From Uranotaenia lowii (lineage: Eukaryota > Arthropoda > Insecta > Diptera > Culicidae), in assembly GCF_029784155.1 (NCBI RefSeq), contig NC_073692.1:318239141-318303140 (forward strand): a DNA stretch of 64,000 nt, in the 5' to 3' direction. The translations under genes and the position numbers were made by a program. Under the pieces are notes generated by a model. That model saw only the letters and a program-made list of their open reading frames with translations. It was not told the DNA's origin and did not search any database. This document shows positions 36,238-47,938 of the stretch, one piece after another. Each line of letters starts with the position of its first letter. The first letter of the stretch is position 1.

Positions 36238-37611
36238 TTATTTATTCTCATCCAATTTTAGACTTCTAGGATCTAACTTACCTTTATCGATCATATTGGA
36301 TACAAACTTCGAAAAATCTTCATTATGTGTTGCTTTCTTGGATACCTCTACTGGCGTGTTGTTGGTGATTTGTTGTGTCGATGTGGATGGTTCCTGTCGT
36401 TTTTGTTGGTGTTCTTGATGAGCCCGTCTTAAATCCTCCTTCCATCTTTCGGCACTTGTAGTTCGGAATTTGTTGAAGAGAGCTGTTCCATTGTTTTGAT
36501 CGGTTTTTGTTTTTTTGTCTTTAATGGTTGTAGGTTCGTCAGATACATTTTTCTTCTCCGGTGTCGTTTCCCTCTTCCGGCGTACAGTTAAAGGTTTTCT
36601 TATCTGATATCTGCCAGCGGTCATTTCAGCATATGATGCTGATTCCGCTGGTGTGGGATCCTGGCTGGCATTTATTAACGCTTCGTAATAATTACCTGTT
36701 TGTATTGGAAATTGTTCCTTGGCTTCGATTGTAGTGAGGTTAGTTCTGGCTAGTATCGCTTGGATGTTGTTTTGTCTCGATCGTTCGGGGCAGGTAATAT
36801 CGGTGGTCGCATGTTGTTTTCGACAATAATAACATCGAACCTCTTGTTTACATTGTAGGTAATCGTCTTCCTTCTCATGTATTTTGGTACATTTTGGACA
36901 TCGTTTTTTCCCACGACAATTTTCCGTTTTGTGACCGTACTTTAGACATGATTCACATAATGTGGTTTTGCGGAAAAATGCCCTTACTTTAGTCGTACAG
37001 CTGAAAAGTTTAACTGTGTCTGGAAGTTTGGCAGCACGGAAAGTAACACTGATTCTTTCTGTCGGTTCTGGTTCGCCGTCTACAAATCTGTTCATCCGAT
37101 AAATCTGCAATACCGGAAAATCTGTTTGCAATCCATCTTTGATGTCTTCATCATCTATGTCCAACGGTACTCCGGCGATAACTCCAGTGACTGAAATCAA
37201 ATATCGGGGAATATATATTCTGTAATTTTTTTCTTTCAGATTTGGGTCAGATGTTAGCCTGTTTGCAATTTGGTAGTTATTAACGTATACCAAAACTTTA
37301 TTCCAACCGATGGTCTTTAATTCCATTATATGCGTTTTATACATTGCCATTTTTCGTAATTCATTCGCCAGAGACAATTTATTGATCCTGATGGTTCCTT
37401 TTTTTGTATCATTTATTTCCACAATGACACGATAGGGTCCTTCATCATTCCTTTCATATTCGTAATCCGTTTTCTTCTTCCTCTGTTGTTGTTTTTGTCC
37501 TGCGTCATCTAACTTCGGATTAGGCTCGGCTGAGGTTGTCGAATTGCTATTTTCCATTAACGTGTCACCACCCCTCGGTGGTGATTCAGAGTTGTTAAAC
37601 ATCATTTTCAC
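36238..37611 (-). CDS. Non-LTR retrotransposon ORF1: gag-like nucleic-acid-binding protein (457 aa)
   Basis: This protein would package element RNA and assist reverse transcription in the ribonucleoprotein particle. The N-terminal 50 residues are low complexity and basic (QQQRKKK). Residues about 58-200 resemble an RNA-recognition-like fold (YRVIVEI, KVLVYV, ITGV-type strands), which is inference. Three cysteine-rich zinc knuckles follow: C219-x2-C-x4-H-x4-C232, C238-x2-C-x3-H-x8-C254 and C260-x2-C-x3-H-x6-C274. The C-terminal 180 residues are polar and charged. Three knuckles in ORF1 are common in the I and Jockey groups. The stop lies 25 bp before the ORF2 ATG. The start at 37611 could be replaced by ATG codons two or three codons downstream (MKMM). 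The frame is intact. Confidence 0.92.
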   Translation of the reverse strand: MKMMFNNSESPPRGGDTLMENSNSTTSAEPNPKLDDAGQKQQQRKKKTDYEYERNDEGPYRVIVEINDTKKGTIRINKLSLANELRKMAMYKTHIMELKTIGWNKVLVYVNNYQIANRLTSDPNLKEKNYRIYIPRYLISVTGVIAGVPLDIDDEDIKDGLQTDFPVLQIYRMNRFVDGEPEPTERISVTFRAAKLPDTVKLFSCTTKVRAFFRKTTLCESCLKYGHKTENCRGKKRCPKCTKIHEKEDDYLQCKQEVRCYYCRKQHATTDITCPERSRQNNIQAILARTNLTTIEAKEQFPIQTGNYYEALINASQDPTPAESASYAEMTAGRYQIRKPLTVRRKRETTPEKKNVSDEPTTIKDKKTKTDQNNGTALFNKFRTTSAERWKEDLRRAHQEHQQKRQEPSTSTQQITNNTPVEVSKKATHNEDFSKFVSNMIDKGKLDPRSLKLDENK

Positions 37612-37890
37612 TTCCGGGAAGCCATTTTCTTTTTGCAGCTACTCATTACACTTTTCTGTTCTAACCTCACTTCACTGTACTTAATGGCGTCCTTTTCGCC
37701 TTTTGGCGTTTTTTGTCAAAAAACCCGTAAAAAACACTCGTCGCTGTTATTTCACGTCACTTTTCGTTCATAAATTAACTACTCCACTTATCAGCACTAT
37801 AACTATTATCTTCTACTTTCAATTTTCCAAAAATCAGCCGGAGAAAATTTTCTGCTCAACCGAGACGCTCGCGTTTTCAAACCGGAATTG
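37612..37890 (-). promoter_or_regulatory. 5' untranslated region of the non-LTR element, presumed internal promoter
   Basis: 279 bp between the 5' target duplication and the ORF1 ATG. Related elements carry an internal pol II promoter here; I did not identify specific elements with certainty, so the role is inferred from position. Confidence 0.5.
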
Positions 37891-37901
37891 ATTTATCGGA
37901 C
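37891..37901. repeat. Target-site duplication of the full-length non-LTR element (5' side)
   Basis: ATTTATCGGAC, exact copy of 32439-32449. It shows that the 5' end of the element is at 37890 and the insertion is full length. Confidence 0.9.
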
Positions 37902-40855
37902 AATCTTCAACATTTTTCAAATAAATATTTTTATAATTCGGTTACCAGTCTGGGGTGAAATGCATCAAAATGCAAATGGAAGATTCACCTTTAAAATTTC
38001 GTTTCCATATGCTGGAAAATGATTGTTATGCATCAAGCGTTTGTTCATTTTAAAATTTTATTTATTCAAACATGATTTTTTATGATTTCAGCTAGTTGAA
38101 CTTTTTATAGTATTTTTAGCCCCAAATGTATGCAGCACTCTTAGGCTTTTCTTTATAAACATTTTTAACAGGAAAAAATGTTACATTTAATTCGAATGAA
38201 ACTAAAAACAACTGCAATTGATGCTTTATGCGTTATGACATCACAAATATATCAAAAACATTTAATTTTGAAACGTTTTCATTTGATTTTTCATTAAAAA
38301 CAAAGTATGTTGCAACTCAAAACATTTTCTTAGTTGGGTTAAAATCGCATGGTTTTGTAAGTTTCAAAATAACTAATACAACCATTAATTTTTCGGACGA
38401 CGTCAATTTCATGTGCTATAAACCTCAAAACTTTTAATGTACAATATGTATGATTATCTGTGGAAATAAAGTTTTTAGAAGCCATTAAAGAAGTGTTGCA
38501 TGATTCCTCAGTTGACGGTTATTATTTTCTGCATTAATGACTTTTTCTTAAATTTTAAATTACTTCCTAACAGTAATTAATTCATAAGTTGCCAGAAAAT
38601 CGTAATGAAAATTTCTAGAGTGTGGCAAAAATAAAAAAAAACTAGAAGGGATTAGTGAGAAACTTTTAATGAGTTTTACACCGTTTGATAGGTAACAAAT
38701 TAAAAATTGGCAAAATATAAATGTTTTGTCTAAATTTAAATCTTTTGAAGATCATGAATTGTAAAATCTCGCAGAATGAAATATGTTGAAATATATGTAC
38801 TGAACAATGTAGATAGCAAAAACGTATAAAAAAAGGTAAAATTTGAACAAGAAAAGTTATGACACGCAAATAAAATTTTTGATGAATTTCAATGTGAAGG
38901 ATAATGAAAAGAAAAAAGTAACAATTGCTGTAATAAATTGCATTCTAATTTTTAACATTGCACTATTTTATTGTGGTTCTCTAAGAATTTTGGTTATTAC
39001 TGTTTCTCTTCACATGACAGAACCGTGATACGAAAAATTTAATCCAGTTTTTGAGTTGTATAACGAAAAAACAAGAGCGTATGATGACAAAATTTGGTTT
39101 TCATTATAACTGCATTTCAATTACCAAAAGCGTGTCCTGATCGAATCTTTTTCCCCCATTCTACCAACTAATAAATTTGCTAGGATGCAGAGGTTACCTT
39201 CAGGACCAAAGCACAAAATTATTCTTTAATCCTCTTCTACCTTTTCAAATCTATCATTTGAACACAAGGACGTGGCCGGCGCTATTATTGATGTTCAAAG
39301 AGAGAGCATAAGTTTTGGACACTGTGAATGTGCTGTTAATCCTAGACATCCTGTTTTTTTTAAAACAGTTATGAGAACAACAAAGAAAAAATCAAAAATA
39401 CAGTAGGGTGGCAGCGAAACAAGTCATGTTAAATATCGAGAACTGACCATATACATTTTGAAATCTGGCGCAATTAACGGGCCTGCGCTAAATTTCACCT
39501 TTATCGGATTGAATTTCAATGCTTCTGAAAGCGCTCAAAATTCATTTTTTTTACTTTCTGTAAGCACATATGAGAAATTTTAATTTTGATGACAAAGTTT
39601 TTAACACTTATTCACTTTTGAGTGTCAATATGACACAGTTGAAAGTTTGGTGGCTTGTAACTTAATTTGGTTGCATCTAAATAAAACAAATTATTCGGTG
39701 ACACTCTAAAATTTTTAATTTTGCATCATTACTTTTTTATGGACGCACCCTGAAAGCCCATTGAAAACTCCCTATTCAGATCATGACTGTTAATTTGATA
39801 CTCCTCGTTAAAAACAGCTATACCTCTCTTGCTTCTTACTTCTCAATCCATTTATACAAAATTTATTGTTTTGAAAAACTCGTACTATAACTCGAATATA
39901 TTTGTCAAACATTATTCTTCTAAAACACTTCAGTTTTCAATTATTCAAAGTCTAAGAAAACAAAAATCTGAAAAAAACGTGCTTCGTAAAAAAGACAATA
40001 GATCAGCTAAGGAATGCTTAAAAAAAATCATTTTGTGTCCAAAAAAGCTGAAGTTAGAAGCTATACGTCACACATATGGATATATTTTTTATGAGAAAAA
40101 AAATCTGAGAAAATGCAAATTGACAAAAAGTTAATAAACCAGCCACCTTTGAACATCGTCAAAAATTCTGTGTTTCTTATTTTAACGATCTAAAAATTCA
40201 AATATGTGCCAAATTACGTCAACTTTCTTAACCTCTTTTCAAAATTTATCTGGTGTAACTTAAACAATTTTTGACGGAATATAGATTTTTTGTGCTCATG
40301 ACCTTAAAAAAATTCACAAAAATGCATCCTTTAATGCAACGTATAAATAGCTTCTAACTTGGACACTTTCTGATTTTTTTTTTTGAGCTGATCTACTGTC
40401 TTTTTCCGAAGCAAACTTTTTCGGATTTTTTTTTCGTAGACTACGTCGCGAGCTTTTGTCAACTCAAAAAAAAAAATTGGTGAAAATTCGACATTCTAAA
40501 ATTAAGTCATTTTAGCAACTTTTTTTTTTATTTTTTTGTAGTATTTTTCATTCTGTCATTTTCCTCACGACTCGGTGGTTTAGGTCATTTAAATTTAATT
40601 TTGTTTTCAATTGTTTTAGTATGAACATTATTCTAAGAGCCTTCTTCTTGAAAAAGGTTTGAACCATCCTAGTCAAATAAAAAATGAGTTAAAGATGTTC
40701 TTTAAACAGTGAAATGTTCATTATGCTGTGGGGAGCTATGTGTGATTTATTTCATGAGGCTACTCCGAAACAATCCATTTTTTAAAATTCAATAAGATCG
40801 AGCGGAAATTTTGCAAAGGACCGTTTGTTGGGTCAGGCAAAAAAATGTATTTTGT
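37902..40855. other. Unassigned AT-rich sequence with a dispersed-repeat fragment
   Basis: No gene is recognised. At 39401 the sequence TA-CAGTAGGGTGG resembles the end of a TA-inserted DNA element, but no opposite end was found. At 39270-39345 a block (AGGACGTGG-like, GGCCGGCGCT, TTATTGAT) matches a diverged copy at 41460-41545. The ORF at 39829-40134 has no recognisable domain. Confidence 0.4.
39270..39345 (+). repeat. Dispersed repeat fragment (copy A)
   Basis: It shares AAGGACGTGGCCGGCGCT, TTATTGAT, AGAGCAT, GTTTT and TGTTAATCC in the same order with 41460-41545. The GC-rich core is conspicuous in AT-rich surroundings. The family is not known to me. Confidence 0.6.
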
Positions 40856-41459
40856 ACACAGCCTCGATTTTCAGCAAACCAATTTTTGCTGGAAACCAGC
40901 ATATATGATTCATATTGCTGACTTTTACAGCCCTTTTTTTCTGAAAATTTTCCAGCAATTTATCCGTACTACTGGAAAATCGGCAATCGATCTGTCAGAT
41001 TCCGAACTTTGTTATTTTTGAGAGAAAATTTTAGGTGATTGAAAAAAAGAGCTAGAAGTTCGATGTAGTCCAATAGAAAAAAAAAACTCTTAAAGCAAAT
41101 CATTCGGTACGTAGATTGTTTAGCATGAATTTGTTTTTTTTTTCAAGATAAATATTATCGCTTTCCTATAGGAGTTTCTTAAGGAAATGTCTAGGAGCAT
41201 AGGAGGTATAGGTAAAACAAAGATCGCACCAGTTTCCAAAAATGGCTCCTGATCAACAACCTCTACCTTACTAACGCAACCCTTTCCTGAGATACTTCAA
41301 TATAGATTCGAAGACGTATACACGGTTTCTATAGCTGGTGATACTGACTTATCATTGTTCAGAATTCTTCGAAACAAGATTTTAAAGAATAACAGTTTTT
41401 TTTGGTTGATTCTAAAAAGAATCTTACTGACAATCCTTCCTTCATCCCTCATTGACTAC

Positions 41460-41721
41460 TAGGACGTGGCCGGCGCTGTTATTGATCATTTTTTAAAGGG
41501 AGATCATGAGTTTTGTGCATTGAGAATGAGTTGTTAATCCCAAGCTGCATTCGTTTGGCCCTTGTACAAAATTTATGGCCTCGATCAATCACGGAGAAGC
41601 AACCATTGGCGATGTGGGACTTGTTCTACTTAGCCACGCCAGCGATCATGAAATTTGAAATGCATTGAATGATTTGACACAATATATATATTTTTTATTA
41701 AAACCATGAGAAAATGACGGT
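41460..41721 (+). repeat. Dispersed repeat fragment (copy B) including the first unit of a 188-bp direct repeat
   Basis: It starts with the GGACGTGGCCGGCGCT core shared with 39270-39345, then runs into the 188-bp segment (41534-41721) that is repeated without visible mismatch at 41888-42075. Confidence 0.7.
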
Positions 41722-41887
41722 ATTGTTGAAGAGTAATTAAAGCATTTCGGGCTTAATGGTTTAAGGTGGATATGAGTGGTCAAAAAAGCTAGGCTTAGCT
41801 ATTTAAGCTGTATATTCAGGAGGAGCATGCGATATGATTAATATTTGTGCAACTTTAATTTTGTTTTATGTTCATTAACAAAACCAA

Positions 41888-42075
41888 TTAATCCCAAGCT
41901 GCATTCGTTTGGCCCTTGTACAAAATTTATGGCCTCGATCAATCACGGAGAAGCAACCATTGGCGATGTGGGACTTGTTCTACTTAGCCACGCCAGCGAT
42001 CATGAAATTTGAAATGCATTGAATGATTTGACACAATATATATATTTTTTATTAAAACCATGAGAAAATGACGGT
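41888..42075 (+). repeat. Second unit of the 188-bp identical direct repeat
   Basis: It matches 41534-41721 over 188 bases with no difference I could see, at an offset of 354 bp. Both begin TTAATCCCAAGCTGC and end AAAATGACGGT. The 166-bp spacer is unrelated. It may be a very recent duplication, gene conversion or an assembly artefact. Confidence 0.9.
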
Positions 42076-42549
42076 CCCAAAACGTGGGAAAAAGTTACTC
42101 TTGAAAAATATGAATAAAAAGCAATATTTATGAATGTTTTTGAACTGAATATTTGAAGGTTTCTAAAAAATTAGTCTGAAGTTTGCTGTTTTTCCAGCAA
42201 TTTAGTTTGCTAATCGTTTCTAGCAATAAAATTTGCTGGAAATTTTGCTGGAAAACTAGTGGGGAAAAACCAGCAACATTTTTATGGTTTCAAGCAATTC
42301 AAAATATTCTGTGAAAGTTTTGTAAATACGATTTTGATTTATTTCCTTTACACCCATTGCCACCTTATCGTTAGTTAAAAAAAAAATTGAAAAAACCTTG
42401 TTTATTCCCGAAAACTGTGTTAAAACTATGCTTTTTGCAAAAAAAATACCGTGTGAAAAAACTGTTCTTATATTTTGAAATCCGTTTAAAGCGTTGAAGT
42501 TTAAAGTGGAATCAGATTTATAACTTGAGAAAATTAGAAAAAAAAAACC

Positions 42550-42665
42550 TGAGACATGCGACCTCACACCTAATCCTTTACACTCGAGACTTGGACCTGA
42601 AACCTAAGAATTGAGACTTTACACCTTGAAGAAACCCGAGACCTGAGAAATTAGACATGGACTGT
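42550..42665. repeat. Degenerate GAGACCTGA-type minisatellite
   Basis: Imperfect reiterations of GAGACTTGGACCTGAAACC, GAGACTTTACACC and GAGACCTGAGAAATTAGAC occur over about 110 bp. The period is irregular, 10 to 20 bp. Confidence 0.5.
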
Positions 42666-43159
42666 TTAAATTCTTAATAGTTTTAATAGTAAATGGTCAC
42701 ACTATTTCCTCAACAGGATAGAAAATTACATACCTGCTGCCTAGTAAAATTGTATGTACCGCGTACCGAAAATGTTTACATTAACACCTTAAATGAGCTG
42801 TTCTTCTCACTGAACCCTAAAACAATTATTGTTGTTACAGGAATGAAATCTTTATCATAAGGTTATAAGGTGAATGTTTTTACCATGTTGCCAGCCACTT
42901 AAATGTTTTTTTTTTTAGAATTTTTTGATGCTTTGTAATTCTAAAGATTTATTTTTGGCAAATTTTGATGAAAATCTTGCTGTAACTAGAGCCGTTAAAT
43001 TTTCACAATATTAGATATTTTAAATCGCACGTAGAAAAAGAAGTTTCCAAAATTTATAAATAATCTTTAATTCAAACTGAAAACTTTTACGTGCACCACA
43101 CATCTTCACAAAGAAGATTTAAATTACCATTTTTTTTTGTGGCCTATCTTACATACGCG

Positions 43160-43410
43160 GAAAATGATAAAAAGGTAAAATTTACCGAGATTAAAAAGAT
43201 AAATCCAAAAAGGCAACTCGTACCTCATCGCGGTTAAACTCTCAACGAGGTTAAGTTTACCTGAATCGATCTGACAAAAAACGTTGAATTCACCGAAAAT
43301 AAAGGTAAATTCAAAGAAGGTACTTTCTACCGCTTCGAGGCCAAACTTACCTTGCAGTGAGGTGAAGCTAACCTCGAAGCAAGGTGAAGTTAACCAGGAT
43401 TGAGTTAAAC
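43160..43410. repeat. Possible MITE with GGTAAATTTACC motifs
   Basis: GGTAAAATTTACC is a near-palindrome at 43174-43186. GGTAAATTC, AACCTCG, GAGGTTAAGTTTACC and AGGTGAAGTTAACC recur in both orientations to about 43400. No target duplication was identified. Confidence 0.35.
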
Positions 43411-43800
43411 AAATATGGACAATCTACCTGAAAAAAGATTCCTTTGTCTGAAACCGTTTATTGAATCGAAAAAAAAAACGGTAAATGAAGCTTCAATATC
43501 ATTTAGTTTTGCTTGTTTTTATAAACTTTGCTTCCATTACAGATTGTACAGTTTGGCCCAGAGTGCTTCAAAGTGTTTTTCAAATCGCTCCGGAACAGCC
43601 ACATACAATATTATCCCCCAGCTGGCTGGATGAGTCAATCTGAGAAGAGAATGAATGTGCTTACCAATTTTGAAGGATTCAGCGGCCATCGTTGCGCGGA
43701 AAAACACGGAGGAGGCAAAACACAAACGGAACATGCAAGGAAAAAAAAATCACAGAGCCGAATCGTCCAAAAGAAAAACTTTATTTCAAACATAGATTTT

Positions 43801-43860
43801 TTGTTTGTTTCGATGGTAGTCGTTTTACCATCTTTATGGCATTCACGACTTTATATCATC
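43801..43860 (-). mobile_element. SINE 3' fragment, reverse copy
   Basis: The complement contains ATGCCATAAAGATGGTAAAA, CGACTA and TCGAAACAAA, matching the 3' body of the SINE at 24627-24824 over about 60 bp with few changes. The sequence upstream of the match differs, so either another SINE shares the same 3' end or this is a truncated copy. Confidence 0.75.
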
Positions 43861-45428
43861 TTTGCAGTTAATGAAGATTTTGCTCTCATAGCCTTTAAAT
43901 CGTTGCCATCGACAATATTTTCCAGTTCTCTCATCGGTCAATATTACTCAATTCTCATCTAGGGTGAATGATCTTGAGCGGAACTAAATGGCTCAATTCG
44001 ACGCAACTCGGAACAGTTGATTAGGCGGTATGGCTATGGGTTATGAACAATTTTTTTTTTCAGTTCAGCGGATAGCTCTTGGTTTCTGCTTTCTAATGAT
44101 GATTTTTATAATATTTTAGAGTAAAACCTAATAACTCTAGAGCTGTTTTACTGAAGTAAGAATTCTGATCTTGAGCGGAACTAAAATATGATCTTGAGCG
44201 GAACCAATTTATTCTGTCAACATCTTCAATAGCTTTTATTTCTAATACTTGTGAAACTATGAAAACTTCAATTAAATTACATCTTTGAAGATTTTAAAGT
44301 TCAAAAACCAATGTTTTACGTAAAAAAAAAAATGTAACTTAGCGTTCCAAAGTAGTTCTCAAAATATCCGTTCAAATATATTTTTTGCTTAAAAAAAGTC
44401 CAATTTTTCCTTTGATTCACTATATCCTATTTTGAAAGAATCGATTCTCTAAACTCAAATTATAGATTTTTTTAATCTCAGAAATTGAATTCGTTGGTAT
44501 ATTTGATTGATTATTTGAATGTACGTGTTTAGGGGTCATATTTCCCCGAACAAGTTTTGAAGGTAACGACAAAGTCAGCGATACAAAAGAAGATGCCTTA
44601 AATTAAAGATTTCACAAATAAAACTGTACATTGCTTTAAATCAATGTTTTTGATAAAAACAATCAGAATTTTGGTGATTTCTTATTCTCTTGATTCCTTT
44701 AATTTCATTGGAAATTCATGATATATTGGATCATTTTTATATTTTAGTTTGGAAAAATCAGTTCACGTTGAAAATCTTTTCATACTTTTCTAATTCAAAA
44801 TAAGAAACCTAAATTTTATATTGACCAAAACAATTATAATTATGGAAATCCACTCGAAATTAAAAATAATGTGAAATCTGTAAATATTTCAAAATTTCGT
44901 GTTCTGTGACACAGATGCTGTGATAAAAGTTTCCTCAAAACTCTGTGAAATAACAGATTATTCTGTGACCTGCAACCTTGCTCTTAGCAACTCATTTATA
45001 GAATAAAATTTATAATAAACTAGCTGATCCCATACGAACTCCGTTTCGCTTTGAACTTGGAATATTATTATTATGATTTTTATTAAAGACATTTTACCAT
45101 TCTAATAACTTGGAATATGTCATGAACAGTTTGTATAAAAGGCAACTGCCAAGTATTTTCCAGATGTACTTCCGAATTCATTGTTTAGTAAAAAAAAAAT
45201 ATATTGGTCGATCACTTTTTATGTCGTCTGCCACTAAATTTGAAATCACGAATCAATTAACCGTGACACAAACCCCCGTCTATAAATTTCGACTCGATCG
45301 TTGAACAACAACGCAATTATTGCCAAAAAGTTAAATTTCTTTCGGTTGCCTCACACGGGAGCAAATTTTCAAAGCAATCCATTGCATAATAACGTCAATA
45401 TTGCTAAAAACAGTGAAAAATTTATTAA

Positions 45429-46240
45429 TATGGACGACCCTTTTCGACGACCCCTGGCAAAACATTTGACATCTAAAATCGATTGCCCGTCCCCAAAAAC
45501 TACCATGTGCAAATTTTCATCCCAATCCGATGTCAAATAACGACGATATTGCAAAAATATTGAAAGGTTAATATGGACGACCCCCTTTGCCGGCCTCTCA
45601 CACCAAATATATTACCTGGAATCCATTGCTCGTCCCTCAAAACTCTCGTGTACCAATTTTCATCAGAATCCGATGTATAATAACGACAATATCGCATTAA
45701 CATTGAATAGGTAATATGGACGACCCCTTTGGCTGACCCCTATTTGTAATTTGGATAAGTGAAATCGATTGATTGTCCCTAATAACTCCTATGTGCAAAT
45801 TTTCATCCCAATCCGATGCATAAAAACGTCAATATCATTAAGATATTGAAAAATTGATATGGACGACCCCTTTTGCCGGCACCTTACACTGAATTTGAAA
45901 CCTCAAATCGATTGCACGTCACTCAAAACTATCGTGTACCAATTTTCATTAGAATACGATGTATAATAACGTCAATATCGCAAAAACAGTTTACAGTTGA
46001 TATGGACGACCCCTTTGGCTGACCCCTTTCACAAAATTTGACACCTGAGATCAATTGCTTGTCTTTAAAAACATTCATGTGCAAATTTTCAACACAATCC
46101 GACGAAAAGTAACGTCAATATCGCGAAAACAATATTTCTCTTGTATGGACGACCCCCTTCAGAAGGGGTCATCCGAAAATCTGAAAACATTTTTCATCCT
46201 TCCTGGTCCTAATGAGCATCCATGCAAAATTTCAGATCTC
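45429..46240 (+). repeat. 143-bp tandem repeat, six diverged units
   Basis: TATGGACGACCC starts at 45429, 45572, 45715, 45858, 46001 and 46144, so every interval is exactly 143 bp. Each unit also holds CAAATTTTCATC-like, CAATCCGATG-like and AACGTCAATATCGC-like blocks. A partial unit precedes from about 45300. Substitutions between units are many, yet net length is constant. 143 is not a multiple of three, so repeated protein coding is unlikely. Confidence 0.85.
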
Positions 46241-46269
46241 TAGCTCTTAAGACGGCTGAGTCTATAGAG

Positions 46270-46294
46270 GACAAACAAACAAACAAACAAACAT
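46270..46294 (+). repeat. (ACAA)n microsatellite
   Basis: A run of ACAA units close to the 3' end of the interspersed repeat that begins near 45019. Confidence 0.8.
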
Positions 46295-46380
46295 ACAGAA
46301 ATTGCTTTTTATATATATAGATTCAGGTTTCTTATGAATGACCATAAAATTTATTTATATTAAAAATTTATGGAAAGATT

Positions 46381-46510
46381 GATTAATTAGCTCAATAGAT
46401 AAAACAGTTATTTCTCTAACCGATTTCCAGTTCGAGCTCAAGTGTAAAATCAAACACAATGGAATCGGATAGGTTTTCAATACCAGTCGACTAATTGAAT
46501 CGTGGAGTAT
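46381..46510 (+). mobile_element. Diverged tRNA-derived SINE copy
   Basis: An A-box-like TTAGCTCAATAG and a B-box-like AGTTCGAGCTC are followed by GTAAAATCAAACACAATGG and GGTTTTCAATACCAGTCGAC. These align in order with the SINE at 24627-24824. It is older and lacks the A-rich tail. Confidence 0.55.
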
Positions 46511-46814
46511 TATAAAACAGCTAACCCGGTATGCTTTGCTACATTTCGTAAAACTGAAGTTCATTAGGTATAGTATATCGTTTCCAATTGGAACTTTAAC
46601 ATGAAAGCAACTTCTTAAAGTACGAATAGTAATGGCAATGAAGATTGATTCTTATTCTGAAATAATGACTTAACTTTATTGGCTTCATTAGTTCTCGAAT
46701 TATGCCAAAAAATATGAATGAAAGCCTTCGTCCTCCTTCCCGTCGCGTCGTCCTTCTGAAAGAAAGAATCAAAAACACATTTCTTGTACCAAAAAAAATT
46801 AAACTTTTTGTGTA

Positions 46815-47938
46815 GGGTATTTCGGGGGAATATGCACCTGCTAAGGGAAATGACCGATTATGCGGAATACATAAGCTGAACACCCGAATTAATTGCAACA
46901 TGTGCTTCTTTTTTCTATCTTCTACTCATATTTTGTCAAAAATATTACTATTTAATGTAAAAACTATGAAAATTTTCGATTTTTTACAAACGACTTTAAA
47001 AGCAACCTTTGAAATCATTGGATGTTAAACGCCCCAGTGTAGGCAAATGATGCCCCAAAACATTGGATCAAAACGACTCGAAAACAACACAATATTCACA
47101 GTGAAAATAAATTAATTCTGTTATTTGATTCGGAAAAAGTGCAAAAATATTTTTTTTTTCAAGTTAATCTACACATAAAAACAAATGGTTTGTTAACATT
47201 TCTCAATGAAAAAATGAAAAATTTTGAAATTCTTAACTTTATTTTGAACTGTGTCAGTTTCAACCAAATTTTTCTGCTGCTTTTGGCGACAAATTAAGTG
47301 AACCGATTCGATTTTCTGTGCACGTTTTTTACTCAAATCCGATCGAAAGTTATAATTATTATGCATTCTAATGATAATTTAGGACTAAGCAAAGAAGAAG
47401 ATCGATATATCATTTCGATAATCGGTCTGTATTCATGGAAAACTGCACTCCAAAATTTAGAATAAAACACGTGGTTTTGTTTACATCTTACCGAACAGCA
47501 CCTTGAGAGGAGGGCGATTTGTCCATAAATTCATGGGGGCATTTTGATCGGATTTTCGAAATTTAATATGTTGTCAGTTTACCATAAAACAACAATTTAC
47601 CACAGTTTTTCATCAATTGATAATTCAAATATATAATTTGAACTATCAATAAAATCAATGGTGAGGATGTTTTAAGCAATTATCTTGGTGTAAAAGCCTA
47701 TTTCATTTGATCACTTTTTACAATTTAAGTGATGGATAGCCACCTCAAAATTTAATTTTATTGTTATTCGTGTTTTAATGAATATCTGGTAACCATTTTT
47801 ATTAAAATTACAAGGTATTGGTTTAAAGAACACATTTGTGTAAAAAGAATCCACTAAAAACTTCGCGAATCTCCAAAATTTATCAAAATATAGTCGCTGG
47901 CGTTTTACCCCGCAAGGGCATTATGGACAGAAGTACCC
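46815..47938. mobile_element. TA-flanked TIR element (MITE), nested
   Basis: TA (46813-46814) then GGGTATTTCGGGGG. The right end, complemented, is GGGTACTTCTGTCC followed by TA (47939-47940). Internal GCCCC and GATGCCCC motifs occur near 47028-47060, with AGGGCATT near the right end. It lies inside the 43963-48573 region and has a similar TA-GGGT end. No transposase. Confidence 0.55.

Larger units (their letters stand above)
32450..37890 (-). mobile_element. Full-length I-type non-LTR retrotransposon (LINE), 5441 bp
   Basis: A complete minus-strand element: 5' untranslated region (37890 to 37612), ORF1, a 25-bp gap, ORF2, a short 3' region and a (GAA)n tail at 32450-32467. A perfect 11-bp target duplication flanks it. 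Two open ORFs and an endonuclease-RT-RNase H order place it among RNase H-carrying clades (I, LOA and relatives); I favour the I group from the zinc-knuckle ORF1, but the clade needs a phylogeny. No internal stop or frameshift was seen, so the copy is young and may be active. Confidence 0.93.
40860..42285. mobile_element. Foldback-type element with TTTGCTGGAAA motifs
   Basis: The left part (40870-40990) contains TTTTCAGCAAA, TTTTTGCTGGAAACCAGCA and TTTTCCAGCAA. The right part (42185-42280) contains TTTTTCCAGCAA, AATTTGCTGGAAATTTTGCTGG and AACCAGCAAC. Inverted clusters at both ends suggest a foldback MITE. The exact termini and a target duplication were not found. The repeated segment at 41534-42075 lies inside. 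Confidence 0.5.
45019..46320 (+). mobile_element. Interspersed repeat with internal 143-bp tandem units
   Basis: It begins ACTAGCTGATCCCATACGAA and ends with (ACAA)n followed by TTTTTATATATATAG, a layout seen in abundant insect interspersed repeats whose class I cannot fix. Most of the body is the tandem array listed separately. The ORFs (about 60-80 codons) are not convincing. Confidence 0.55.

Noticed and set aside
39401..39760. TA-CAGTAGGGTGG as one end of a DNA transposon
   Set aside because: No matching opposite end was found, so an element could not be delimited.
44880..44985. Cluster of TCTGTGA/TCACAG motifs ending in GCAACCTTG as another foldback element
   Set aside because: Only one side is recognisable and no direct repeat was found.
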